Shown: one piece after another, positions 37,000-50,300 of the stretch | Position numbering within the stretch: position 1 is the first letter of the stretch | Layout of the letters: every line of letters begins with the position of its first letter | Assembly: GCA_022578965.1 (NCBI GenBank) | Contig: MU400659.1 | Location: forward strand, 37,443 to 101,442 | Origin: Xylaria sp. FL1777 | Taxonomy: Eukaryota; Ascomycota; Sordariomycetes; Xylariales; Xylariaceae | Direction: 5' to 3' | DNA: 64,000 nucleotides | Program-made: the position numbers and the translations under genes | Notes under the pieces: generated by a model | Told to the model about the DNA's origin: nothing | Seen by the model: the letters and a program-made list of their open reading frames with translations, nothing else | The model's database searches: none

Positions 37000-37298
37000 G
37001 CAGTAGTATAATTGCGCTAGATTTATTATAATACTTTAATTATAAGAAAATAAATTATAACTTATGTATTTAAGCAATTAAGCTATATATAAATTAAAGA
37101 ATAAAATAATTAATAAAAAAGCTATATAATAATATAAATAAAGCAACTATAGCTAATTTTTATTATATTGTTTATAATGTTTAAGTTTATGCTTTAAAAT
37201 CTAGCGCAATATTTACTTCTTTATTTTTACTATATAATTTAGCTTAAACTTACTTTAATTAGCTAGTTAGCTTGTTTAGCTATTTTACTTTACTTTAA
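37000..37298 (+). repeat. 296-bp-class repeat, copy C
   Basis: Direct copy of 19571-19865 and inverse of 29633-29928. It starts gcagtagtataattgcgcta and ends ttttactttactttaa. Differences from copy A are mostly transitions, with a few short indels such as the extra tag near the start. Confidence 0.8.
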
Positions 37299-38770
37299 TA
37301 GTTAATAATAAAAAGCTAGCAATAGGAAAAATGTTATATATTATTATAATATAGCTAATGTAATAATAGCATAGCTTTAAGATTTTAGTATGCTTAATAA
37401 ATATATATTTTATAAATATTAGCTAAATATAACTTTATTGCACTAAGTTATTTACTTTTATTTTTAAGATTAGTATTACTGCTAGAAAGCATTATAACAA
37501 GCAGTTTATAATACATGAAAGCTAAATATTAATTAGTATATATACTTGGATTAAGCTAAACAAAAATACATATTATAAAAGATATAGCAGCTAAAACAAA
37601 GTGGATTTTTAAATAACTGCAATAAATTAGCAGCTATTTTTAGCTATAAATTAAATCTGCAAACGTATTAAAGTAAGCGTAAGCTAAAGTAGTAATAATA
37701 ATAATAATAGTAAAGTTAATTATTAAAACAAGTAAAATTAGCAAAAATAAACAAACAAGCATTTTTTTTAATATTTATATAATTAGTACTTTAGCTATAT
37801 ATAGCTTTATTAGCTACTTTTGCAATTAGTACACTTTTATATAAATTGCATTTTATTTTTTAACTTTAATAATGCTTGGAAAATCTTTACTTAAGTAAAT
37901 TATAGCTTTATTAGTAACTCTTTTTTTTATTTACTTTTAGACAACTTTTTTAACTATATATATTTATGTATACGCTATACTATTTAAATATAAATTAAAC
38001 ATATTAGTATATATACTGCGCATAAACTAACTATTAACTAAAATAGCTAAACATTTTTGCGAAGCTATTTTAGAACTTTTAATAGTTAAACAGTTCTGCA
38101 AAGCTATTGCTAAACTAAACTTATTTTTTTTGTAGTATTAACTTGTACGAACTGCTTTTAAATATATACTAATTGCGACTTAATAATACTTTTAGTAAAA
38201 TAGCTTAAATTAAACAATTAGTTTATTATACTTTTGCTAGCTTTTTTATTTTTAACGACTTTATAACTAAACACTTTTATTAAATTATTTGACTTTTTAA
38301 ATTAATACTTTTTTAAGTTCTTTAAAATACCTAGTATATAATATAATTAGTGCTAGTTTTAAAGTACTTTTACTTTTTAATCCAAGAATTTTGTTTTTAA
38401 GCAGTAATACTTTTATGTTTTTGCTGCGCTATTAACGTATAAACTTTACAAATTTTATAAACGTTTGAAATTTTTTTAAAAACTAAAGTATTTTATATGC
38501 AGTATAATTTATATTGTTTTAGGAGTACTTACGCTTTTTTAAATAGCTTATAGTATATAAGTTATTTTAGGTTGTTTTTAGAACTTTTTTTTAACTATAT
38601 GGTTATTTAATAATACTAATAGCTTTATGAGCTAATTTATACCTACTTAATTAACTAACCTATTTAATATATATAGCTATAAATCTTGCTAAAAATATAA
38701 CACTTTTGTTTTTATATTAATTAGTTATTGCTGCAAGTATTACTATTTTAGCTAAGTTTTAAACTAAAGC
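37299..38770. other. AT-rich decayed sequence, nothing recognised
   Basis: No motif, repeat pair or low-stop frame was found in this stretch. Confidence 0.45.
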
Positions 38771-38820
38771 GCTTAGTTAGCTAGTTAGTTAGTTAGCTAG
38801 CTAGTTAGTTAACTAGTTAA
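38771..38820. repeat. TTAG/CTAG tetranucleotide repeat
   Basis: A run of gttag and gctag words (for example gctagttagttagttagcta), a decayed tetranucleotide microsatellite. Confidence 0.8.
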
Positions 38821-41800
38821 TTTATTTATTAACTTACTAATTTATACTTTTTTTAATTAATAAATATGTTTAACTTAATATAAATTATATTTGTAATAAA
38901 GTAGCAAATTATTGCTTTTAATACAAGTAGTTAAATTTAGTTAATTAAAATTAATTAGTTAACGTTATATTAAATAGCTATTTTAGGCTTTAGTTAACTT
39001 AATATTTTATTAAAAAGGCTACTTAAGTAAAAATAAAAAGTTAACGCTTTAGCTTAACTTGCTATATAATTTTTAGTTTTTTATGTTATAATTAAAATGT
39101 ATTGCTAAGTAAATATAACATAATATTACAGGATGCGCTATTATAGTATTGTTAGTTATTTTTTTTTTTGGAATAATATATTGTTTTATGTTGTTTTACT
39201 GCATAATATGTTTATAGAAACCTATAAATACCCTAATTTTTATATTTTTTTGTATTAAAATAAAGCAAAAAAGCTTATAAAAACTATACTTTTTTTTTAA
39301 GTATAAAGAAAAGATATAATATACTTATTTTATAACTACTTTTAAATATACTTAATTAATTAAAACATTAAGAATTTAGTATTTAAACAAAACAGAATTA
39401 ATTAAAGTTAATAATTAAAATATAGCTATTTTTAGTAATATAGTTTATAAAAAGTCTACTATAAAAGCAAAAATATTGCAGTAATATTTTAATGCTTAGC
39501 TATATAATTAAGCTATATTTAGCTACTAAAGGCTTTTATAAACATATATTTTTTAAGCTATATATATTAGCATTAATACTTGTAGCTACTACGTTTTAGG
39601 TATTAATAATACTAGAAAATATTGTTAGATCTTGTTTTAAAAAAACAAGCAATTAAAGCTGCTTGTTTTTTGTATATAGCATTCTTTCTTTTTTTTTTTT
39701 AATTATTAAAAATGCCTTTAATACATTTATTTTAATTCTTTTAAGAACTAATATGCTTTTGTTTTATACTTTTTGTTAAGTTTAAGCAATATATACTATA
39801 TGCTACTAGCATTAAAGATGCTTATACTATAATACTTTTATTTAATTAATAGTTATACTGGTTTAATTTTTGCTAAAGTGTTTTAATGTTTTATGTTTTT
39901 ATAATATATTTTTATAGTAAAATATATAAAATAAAGGTAAATTTTTCTGCTTTGCTATATATTGCTTTTATTAATTATAACAAACTTTTATTTATTAATT
40001 ATTAAATATATTGCTTTTTATAAGAAAATTAAAATTATATATAGTTTTATTATAACTATACTGTTTTAAATTGTATTTTTATGTTTTTTATTCTTTAAAA
40101 ACAACTTATTTTAATTAATAAAGATTTAGTTATATTATTATTTTATTTGCTATGTTATGCTGCTTTTTTATTTACTTTAAGCTTTTTAGCAATAGTTATT
40201 AACTTAGAAAATAGCTTATATATATTATTAATACTTGTACGAACTATATTAATGTGCTAATTATTACTTTTAGCTGCTGTTTAATAATTAATAATAGTTT
40301 AGCTAAAGTACTTTAAGGTTTTATAATTATAGCTGCATAGTATGCTATATAATATTATTAGTTTTTATTTTTTTATATTTAATTAACGAATTTTGCTAGG
40401 CTTATATATTTATTAAAGATTTGCAACAATTTCCCTTTTAATAGTAATAACTTTTAAGAACTATTAGCAATACATAAAATTAACATTATAGCAAACTAGC
40501 TATTTATTTATAACTATTATAGTTTGCTTAATATTTAGGCAATAAATATAACGTTTAACTTTTTACGTTTTATATTTTGCTATTTAGAGCTAAATAACAG
40601 TTAACCGGTTAATAATGTAAAACTAAAGGCTTTGTTCTTAAGTAAAGCGTTATATTATGCTTAGTACTAAAACAACTTTTATAAGTATAAATTTATTACA
40701 CATATATTATGTTAAACTATTAAAGCTTATAGCTATACAATTATTATATTTAAATTAACTAATAATTAAAACTTTACTACTAAAGCTATATATTATATTA
40801 TAGTTAACTTATGTTTTATATTAATTAAATAGCAAACTGCTAAACTAAACTATTTATTATTACTATTAAATAATATATGTTTTAGCTACTATATATTAAA
40901 ATATTTTTTATTGTTGTTAGTTAAAATGAACTATTATTATACTTTTTATGTTTGGTTTATGGAGTAAATAACTATAAGGTAAAAAAAACACTAGCAATAA
41001 CTAAAACATAAGCATAATTAATTAGTTAAGTTAAAAAATAAACAGAACAATTTATGTAGAAAAACCTTGTTTTTACTTAAGCAAGTATATAACGCATGCT
41101 AAGAATAGCTGCTTTATTAGTAGTATAAAATATAAAAAAATAGCCTAAGTTTAAGTAGTTTATTATGCTATATATATACTTTTAAGTTTTTTGCTATAAC
41201 TATAATAAATAGCAATATTTTATAATATATAACTAATATTAGTTAATATAAGTTTAGTTTTTTTAGGTTAGTAAATAAATTATAAGTTATTATAAGAAAC
41301 CTTATAATATTTAAGTTTTAATTTTAAATTTGTTTTTTTTTTAAATCTATTAGTTATTTTAGCTATTTATTGATTTAATTATAATAGCATATATGTTATA
41401 AAAGTAAAATATTTAGTAATTATTATTAGCTATTTTTTTTAAGTAAAGAAATCATTTAAATTTTTATAAAATAATAAAATTAATTTTTTTTATAATAAAA
41501 TTAATATTTTTTATAGCAAGCAATACTTGTTTTACTTTTTGTAATAATATATTATTTAATATATAATTAGTTTTATTTGTTTTTATATTATTAAAACGCA
41601 TATTTAAATAAAGCTGCTTTATAGCATTTTAAAACAGTTTTGCAAAACATTTATAAAAGGGCCATTTTTTTTTAGTGTGTTAAGTATACTTAATAGTTAG
41701 TTTAACGCTATAAACGTTTTTATTTAAAGCATCTTAAGCATAAGCTTTTTTTAAAGTAAATAACTTTATTTGTTTTTAAGTGTTATAATTAACGTTTGTT

Positions 41801-44154
41801 GTTTTAATGCTATTTTTAATTATAACATAGCTATTTTATAAATATTTACTTTTATAAGCAATAGTAAACATAAATGAATTTTTTTTATTATGTATTTATA
41901 AAACTAGTTTTTAGTTCGTAAAAAGTAATAAAAATTCTAGTAGTATTAAAATTATAACGTTAAAAAATTAATTCTTTATTGATTTTACTTTATTAGTAAG
42001 TATTATATAGTATAAATAGCAAATCAAATAGCTAATATATATAAAATTCTTTAAATAAATAAAAGGATTTTTTGCTTTTGTAGTAATAACTAGCATATAT
42101 ATATTATATTTAGGATTAATAATTTGTTAAACAAAAAATAATGCAGCTAAAAAATTTGCTATGTTTTTTTAAGTATTTAAAACACTGTTTAAGTAGTATT
42201 AAGCTTATAACTTAAATTAAAGCAGCAGCTAGATTTTGGGCCTTACGCGTAAATAATTTTCCGTTTTTGCAGGAATTAATACATAAAAACTTAACTAGTA
42301 GTTTATTAATTAATTTTTTTATAAAAGTAAAGCATAATAGTTATTTTCTTTTTTTTTAATAGCTTTAAGCTTTTAGTTAGCATAAAGCTATTATAGCTAA
42401 CTGTTTTTTTATTTTTGATTTTTTGTTGCTTAGTATTAATTCTGTAGTAAAATTATTAATAATGTAATTAAATCTGGTTTTTTTTAAATATTTATTAATT
42501 TTTTGAATTTTAAGTTATATTATACCTTAAAATTAATATTAAACAGAAGTTTTAAGTGCAATACTAAATAGATTTATACTTTTTTTTTAACTTTACAGAT
42601 TTTAATAACGAATATTTATATTATTATAGCTTTTTTTTTTACTTTGGCAATTTGTTTATGCAAAAAAAAAGTCTTAAGCACTAAAAATTAAAAATATATT
42701 TATAACTATAAGCTTATTTAAAGGAAATCTAAAAAGTTAAATAAAACTAGTTATTATTTAGCAATAATACTAATAAAAAGAAAAAAACAAGTTTTGTTAC
42801 AATTATGCTTTTTAAATAAAATGCGTAATTACGTAATAATTGCATATAGTATTACTTTTTATATGTGCTGTTTTTACGTTTTAAATTAGTTTTTTTAGTA
42901 GGCTTACTAAACTTAGTTTATTGTTTTGTAAAAAAGGCATTTTAAAAATAAAAAGTAAAAAGCTTTAATAAAAAGCTTAATAATGTTGCTAAAAAAAAAT
43001 CAATTATTAGTATAGTAAACAATAGTAGCAAAACTAACTTTTTAGCTAATAATTGTATACTAAAAATTAAGCTATACTAGTTATAACGCTTATAATAAAA
43101 AGTAGCGCTTAAAAACAAATCTTATTAAAAACATAATATTTTTAGTTTTTAACTTTTGCTTTAATAACTTAAGTAGTGCTATTACTTTTATTGCTGCTAG
43201 CATTTATAAATATATAATTATTATTTACTACATTAATAACTTAAGTAGTATTAATATTTTTGTTATTACTAAAAATTATAAGCGTTTTGCGTTTTTTTTT
43301 TTTTTTTTTTTAAATATAAAATAACTATACTTTTTAGTTCTTAGCACTAATTTCATTATTACTACTAAAATAAAGTAGCATAAAATAAAGTAGCATAGCT
43401 ATAAATACTAGTTTAATACTTTTATGTACTAAATAAACTATATAGTATATATTTTAGTACAGTAAATTAATTAGTATTAAAAAAATAAAATAATTAAATA
43501 AAACATGCTTAATTAATGCTAAACTTTTATAACTCTTATTGTTTGTTTTTTTTATATGTTTTAAATTTATTGCTAAGTTTGTAAAAAAATAAATATACTT
43601 TTTGTTTAATTATATTATAACTAAGCTATGCTTAAACATATTATATAATTACTTTATTTATTATAATCTATTTTATTACTTATTTATATATTTTATATAG
43701 CTATATGCAGAAAAGTTAGTTAAGCATATATATTAAAGAAAGCATAAGCTTTTTATAAGTTTTAAAGTGCGCTATAAGCTAGCTACTTTAAAACTTAAAA
43801 AGTGCTTTAAATTAAAAAAAAAGTAATATTAAAGAACATATAACAATTTTTCTTTTTTTTTTTTGTTTTATAAGCACTACTTGTTTATTTAGCTAATTAG
43901 TATGCTATTAATGCTATAGCTAGCTACTAATAGGTTTAAAAAAACAGTAGGTAAGCTAAAAAACATATTAATTACTATAGAAAATTTACTTTTTTTATAA
44001 GAGGTAAAAAAGTAAAGTAGCAAAAAGAAAACACAAATGCGCATATAGTATAAAAGCAGCCCTTATATAAAAGTTACTAAAGCAGCACTAACTTAATTAA
44101 TAAACTAAATATATTAAATAGTTAAACTAAGCATTTTTAATAGTTAACATATTA

Positions 44155-44180
44155 TTAATTAATTAATTAATTAATTAATT
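44155..44180. repeat. (TTAA)n microsatellite
   Basis: Uninterrupted ttaa repeats; a second tract of the same type lies about 110 bases further on. Confidence 0.9.
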
Positions 44181-44292
44181 TATTTTAACGTTAAATATAA
44201 AGCTTTAGCTACTTTATATACTTCTTAAAAAGTTTTAAATATAGCAAACTTTATTTATAATATAATAAAATATATTAATACAAAAGGTTCGG

Positions 44293-44328
44293 TTAATTAA
44301 TTAATTAATTAATTAAGTAATTAATTAG
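44293..44328. repeat. (TTAA)n microsatellite, second tract
   Basis: ttaa repeats interrupted once by a g. It follows the short GC-richer word ggttcgg. Confidence 0.9.
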
Positions 44329-47300
44329 TTTAACTAATATATATAGTATATTGTTACTAAATATAATGCTATTTTATGCTTTTAAGGGCTTTATTATTTT
44401 AATGCTTATAGTTACTACAACTTAATTCTTTAAGCTAAAAACTATTAGTTTTTTATTTAGTATGCAAACTATTTAGCAGGTAATTAATATATTATAGGAT
44501 TTTAATTATTTTATATCTTTTTTTTCTTTATATTAATAGATCTATTCTTTAATTTAGTTTTTATGTTTATATTATTTAATTTATTTATTAATGTTTAGCA
44601 ATTAATAAAAAAACAAGTATTTAAAAAAACATTTAGCTTTATACTGCTAAGCAACCGTATGTTATTTAAATTAGTAAACCTTAATAATTAGATATATATA
44701 AATAAAAATCTTTTGCTGCTTTTTTTTTTATTGTTGGTTTTTTTGCTACTATTTGCTGTTTTATTTAAACATAAAGCAACTTTAAAAAACGTTTTTCTTT
44801 AAGCTTTATACTTAGTTATAGCTAAGCTAGTTATATAAGCTATGCTTGTTTAGCTAAAAATAACAAGCAATTTAATAACTTTTAGTACTTTTACTTTTTG
44901 TTTCTTAAAACTAGAAAACAGTAGTATAATACTACTTTTTAAAGCTAGATAATATATTATTTTATTATTTACTTTTTTAACAAAAATACAAGCAAGCAGT
45001 TTTATATAAAAATAAATACTTAGTACTAAGCAAATATATATTGCTATAAAAAACAGAATAAACTTTTTTGCTAGAAATTTACTTCTGTTTATTATACTTA
45101 AACTAGAATAAATATTAGTTGTTATAATAATTAGCATTCTTTTACTAAATAAATTGTAAGCTAAAATAGCTAAATTAAATCTTATGTTTTTATAAAAACT
45201 TTTTCTTTTTTTTTTACTACCTGCATTTATTTATGCATATAAATATTTTTAAACTTTAGTAAGGTATTTTATTATTAGTATACTTAGCTCGTGTTTTAAC
45301 AAAAAAATAAATAAAAACAAAGCATAGTTATTACACCGTAAAAATAACTATGCTGCTTTAAAGTTAATAATATACTGCAGTTTATTATTACGTATAATAA
45401 GTTAAAATTTATTAATAGGCCTAAAATAAAGCAATAAAAAGTTATTTATTGCTTAAGCATTTAATATATTTTAGTTTTTTTTAGTTTAAGTTCTAAAGCA
45501 GAATTAATTTAAAAAACCACGCAATTATATATTGCTTTATGTTTTTATTTGCTATTTTAAGTAAACTAATTCTGCAACGTTTCTTATTAGTGCTAAACTT
45601 TTAGCTTTTTTAATAGCGCAAACAATTTAAGCAGTTATTGCTTTTTTATTGCTATTACTTATAATTTTAATAGCTTTATAAATAGTATAACTTTTATGTC
45701 CGTTATTTATATTTTATATATATTAATTACTAAAATTATAATTATTGCTTTTTAAGTTTTATTATTAGCATTTTTTTTATTTTTTATGTATTAAGTGCTT
45801 ACTTAAAGTATAGCTATATATTGCTTATATAAAGGCTATTAAATTTGTTAAACTTTTAGCTAGCAATATGCTACTTATTAAAAAAAACTAAGCAAAATTA
45901 CTAGCTATAAAAATATATAAAAAGCTATTAAATTGTTTTTTGTTTTTTATATTATAGTTTTTATGCATAGCTTTTTTAACTTAAAATAAAAGTTTAGCTA
46001 AAACTATGCTAATTTTATTAATAATAAAAACAAGCTTATTTTGCTATAGTTATATAATATTTTTATTTTTTAATGTTAAACTTCGAAAAGTTTGTTTACT
46101 GCGCATTTTAAACTTTATTGCTAAATATATTGTAATGCTATTAATACTTGCTGCTGCGCTCTTAATAAAAGCAGTAATTAATATCCTGTTTTTTTTTTTT
46201 AACCAAAAAAACACTTTGTATATAGCTTAAATAACAACAGATTTTCTAGTGCTGCTTTGTTCTTTTAAAAAACCAATAGTAATAAGTAGTCTTAATATAT
46301 TTTTTTGTACTACGTTAGCATTAAAGTTAAGCTTTTAGCACACAAGCAAAACTATTTTACTTTGTTTTGCATTTAAACCTTTTTTTGCACATATTATATA
46401 GCTAATAATGCAGTATTTTATTAAAAAAAAATATTTAATAAAAGCAGTATTACCTTCGAAATTATTTAATGCTAATATTTAAAAATATTATTAGTTTTAG
46501 TTAAACTTAAAACTTAATATTATAAATTTACTTTTTTTAATTAAGTTTTTATAGTTATATATATAACTTAGCTTTTTTAAAATAATGTATTTATTTTTTT
46601 TTTTAATGTAGTTTTTTAAAATTGCTAATTTAAATTATACTAGTTATATTAGTGCAACGCTAATTTGTTTAGCTAGTATAACATTATTACCATTTTTATT
46701 ATTTTTTATCTAGTTAAAAATATTTGTTTAATTTTTAGTAAATATATTAAAACGCGCATTTTTAACATTTTTAATGTTTGTTTGCTAAATAAGTTGTTTA
46801 AAGTTATTTAATATATTAAGTAGCTTATTTACTTTCTTAAATAACTATTTAAACTAGTTAAAATTATAGCGTAAAAAATGCAGAAATTTTTTTAGCTAGT
46901 TTCTTTCCATGTTTATTAGTTGCTAATTATTATTAAATAGTAAGTTATTATTATTTATTAAATTAGCTTGTTGATTTTTTTATGCTTTAGCGTTTTTTGC
47001 TGCTTTTTTTTTTAACTTTTTTAGCTAATTTAAATTTTGAACTTTAAATAAAAGCTTGCTATTTAACTAAGCGTAATAATAATTCTAGAGTTCAAAAGCA
47101 AGCATTCTAATTAAAGTACTAAAATAATGCTATAAAACAAATAATAAAAGCTTTAATATAACGCTTTAATTTAAATTGTTTATATTTATGCTATTAATAG
47201 GTTATTTATTAAAAACTAAAATCTGCTTTTTATTAACAAGCTTTTAAACTATTTTTTTAAAAAAAAGAATATTTTTGTTTATTAGAAAATAATATAGTAA

Positions 47301-50300
47301 TAATTTCTTTTTTAGTTTTTTTATAAAATAAAAGCTGCTTATATAATTATATAAATATATATTTTAAAGCATTGTTTTTTTATGCATATAAACTTATATA
47401 TAAAAAAAAACCTAACTTTTTTTGCTTAATAAGTTTAATAGTAGCCAAATAGCATTAAAACTAAAGCAGTTAATTATGCACTATAAAAAAACTTTTAGTG
47501 CATAAATATAAAAGTAATTAAAGTTAACTATAGCTTAGTTTTTTATAAATAAATAATAGTTTAATATTTTAAGCAAATTAGCATAAACTTTAATAGCTAA
47601 AAGCTTTTAAGTAGTTATTAGCTTATTAAAAAGCAAAGCTATAAACCTGCAAAAAACTATATTAGCTTTATTATTTGTTATAAAAAATAGCACAATAAAA
47701 TTGCTTTTTATTTTTTCTATGTTTTTTTTATAAGGTTATTTCTATTAATATTATGCTATTTAATTTAGGATTTTTTTTATAAACATTATAAGTTTATAAT
47801 GTTTAATTAGTGCTTTTGTTATATAATTTAGCATATAATATATAATAAAAAAAGTTTAAAAGCGTTTTTATAAAAATATAAAGTTATAGTTGCATTAAAA
47901 TATTAATGCTATAGTTAAATTAGTTTTGCTAACATATAAATAGTTTTTTTTAATTTTAATAAAGCTATTTTTAGTTATATATGTTATTTTTACTAACGTT
48001 TAAAGATAGCTAAATTAACAAGCTATTTTTTTATATAGTTCTTTTTAACAAGTATTTATATAAGCATAGCAGTTATTATAAGCGTTTAAAAAAGCATGCT
48101 GCTATTTTATATATAATATTAATAATGTTTTATTAAACTAAAAATGCTTTAGTATATTTAAAACGTTAATACAAGTAATAATATAGCTAACATTATTAAT
48201 TAAATTATTATTTAAATATTACTTTTTTTATTAGTATTTCAAATTTTAATTATTTAGTAAGCATAGCGCACTTTATTAAAAAAAGAATTTATATAACTAA
48301 TAATATGCTTTTTTAAGCTTAGGATTTTATTAGTAGCTAAGTTATTAGTTAGTTTATGCATTATAGTATTATTAACTAGCTATAACATTTTATGCAAATA
48401 AAAGCTTTTTTAACTATTGCTTTTTATTATATTATAATATGCAGCAATTTTACTAAATGCTTTAGCTTTTACTACATTTTTAATAAACGTGTTTATATAT
48501 ATTTAAAATATTTAAGCAGCAGCTACAAAATTTTAATATATAGTTTTAGCAAATTTAAAGCTTTATTAATTACTATTAAAGCTTATTTAATACTTATTTA
48601 GTGCTTTAGCTTGTGCTAAGTTTTTAAAAAGCGCTATTTTAAGAATTATAAAGCTGCTTTAATCCTTAGAATTAATAGTAAACTAAATTATAAGTAAGCT
48701 ATGCATAACAATTAGCAATTATAATTAACCTTTAAAAATATTTTTTTGTTTGTAGAAATAAAGCTATTTATACTTAATTAATCGAACATTTTTTAGTATA
48801 GTTTTAATATATAAATTGCTATAATATTTATAATAGCAAACAAAGTGCTTTTTAGCATTTAAATTTACTAAGCTTAAAAAGCAACATGCTTTTTAAACTG
48901 TAGCTTATACGTTTTGTTTAATTAAAGCCTTTAAAATAAAAGTGCTGTTATTTTGAATTTTATTATTTATAAATAAAAATAAAAAAAAAAAATCTGCTAT
49001 ATAGCAACTTTTATGTTGTAAAAAATAATACTAAACTTAAACGTTTTAACTAACGCTAGTATTGCAAGCATAAACGTTATTTTTAATAACAAAAGCGTTT
49101 TTATGCTTTTTTTTCTTATATAAAAAAAAATGCAAAAATGCCTTTAAGTAAAAATCTTTATTAAAGCAGTTAATAAAGCTAGTATACTGCTATATCTTAA
49201 AATACTTTATACTATTAACTTTAGCAAAATTAATAGTTTTTGCTATAAAATAAGCAATATTAATACTACTTTTAAGTAAAGTAGCGCTATAAAAACTTAT
49301 GCTTAATATAGTTTTTTTAATTTTTAGAATAGCATTTTTATTAATACTAGTTTTCTAGATATTTTTATCTCTATTAAATACTGCAAATGTACTAAATCTT
49401 ATTAAATTATTCTGTTTTATTAAGCTAAGCTACTACTACTGCTTAGTGCTAAAAACATATTAAAAGCTTTATAGTTGCTTAATTAATACACTAGAAATAA
49501 AGTTTTAATTAATTATATAGTTTGCTTAAGCAATATTAAAATTTTCTTTAGCAAAAATATATATTTTATTTATTAATAATAGTAATATATTATTAACTAA
49601 AAAACTAGCTAATGCTGCATTATTAATAAAAATATCTGTATATAATAAATTATTAACTTTTAATTAAGCTAAAACATTTATAACTTATTAATAACGTACA
49701 TATAGTAAATTCTTAGTATTTTATAGTTTAAGCTTTGTAATATTTATTTAAAAAACTTAGATAATATTACGTAAACTAAAAACTGCATAAAGCAAAGCAG
49801 TAATAATATATAAAACATTTTGTTTTTAAACTATAATTTGTTTTTTTAATTAGCAATAAGCATTTGCTAGTTGTTTTTAATTTTTAGCATAAAACTTAAT
49901 AATATATTTGTACAAAATATGCAAAAAGATTAATTGTTTTTTTATAAAACTAAAACAACGTAGCTTTTTAAAATATTAATAAAAATAGCTTGTGTTAAAA
50001 TAATTAGCTATAATACACTTTAGCATTTGCTTAGCGTTAATAAATCTAATGCAAAATAAGCATATTTATATAAGCTGCTTTTTAGTTTTTATAGTACATA
50101 AGAAATATAAGTAGCATTAAATAACCTTTGCAAAATTTTTGTTTTAGTTTAAATTAGTATTACTAACTTAATTAATTTAGCGCATTAAATTATTACATAA
50201 ATATTATTAGCAAACAACACAAAAATTAAAAAAAAAATAAGTATTATTTATAGCATTTTATACGCATTAAATAATTTCTGCTTAATAGTTAAGTTAAACT

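Larger units (their letters stand above)
29633..37298. mobile_element. Candidate 7.7-kb transposon with roughly 296-bp inverted ends
   Basis: Copies B and C are inverted relative to each other and bracket this segment. Read inward, both ends begin ttaaagtaaagtaaa followed by (a/g)tagctaaa. TTAA at both outer edges could be a target duplication or part of the repeat; copy A ends TTAG, which argues for caution. The interior has long, low-stop stretches on the - strand (see 31700-33255) but no transposase that I recognise. Two independent insertions of a short repeat in opposite orientation would look the same. Confidence 0.35.

Noticed and set aside
44850..45137. Open - strand frame of 95 codons
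   Set aside because: Low-complexity Ile/Leu/Lys/Ser translation, no motif, no low-stop extension on either side.
46006..46230. Open + strand frame of 74 codons resembling a small membrane protein
   Set aside because: Expected by chance in a C-poor, T-rich strand; no homology pattern or neighbouring gene.
48392..48601. Open + strand frame of 69 codons
   Set aside because: Tyr/Ile/Lys-rich chance frame without motif.
49270..50000. A + strand reading that looked like a long decayed gene
   Set aside because: About 22 stops in 240 codons is what this base composition predicts, so there is no coding signal.
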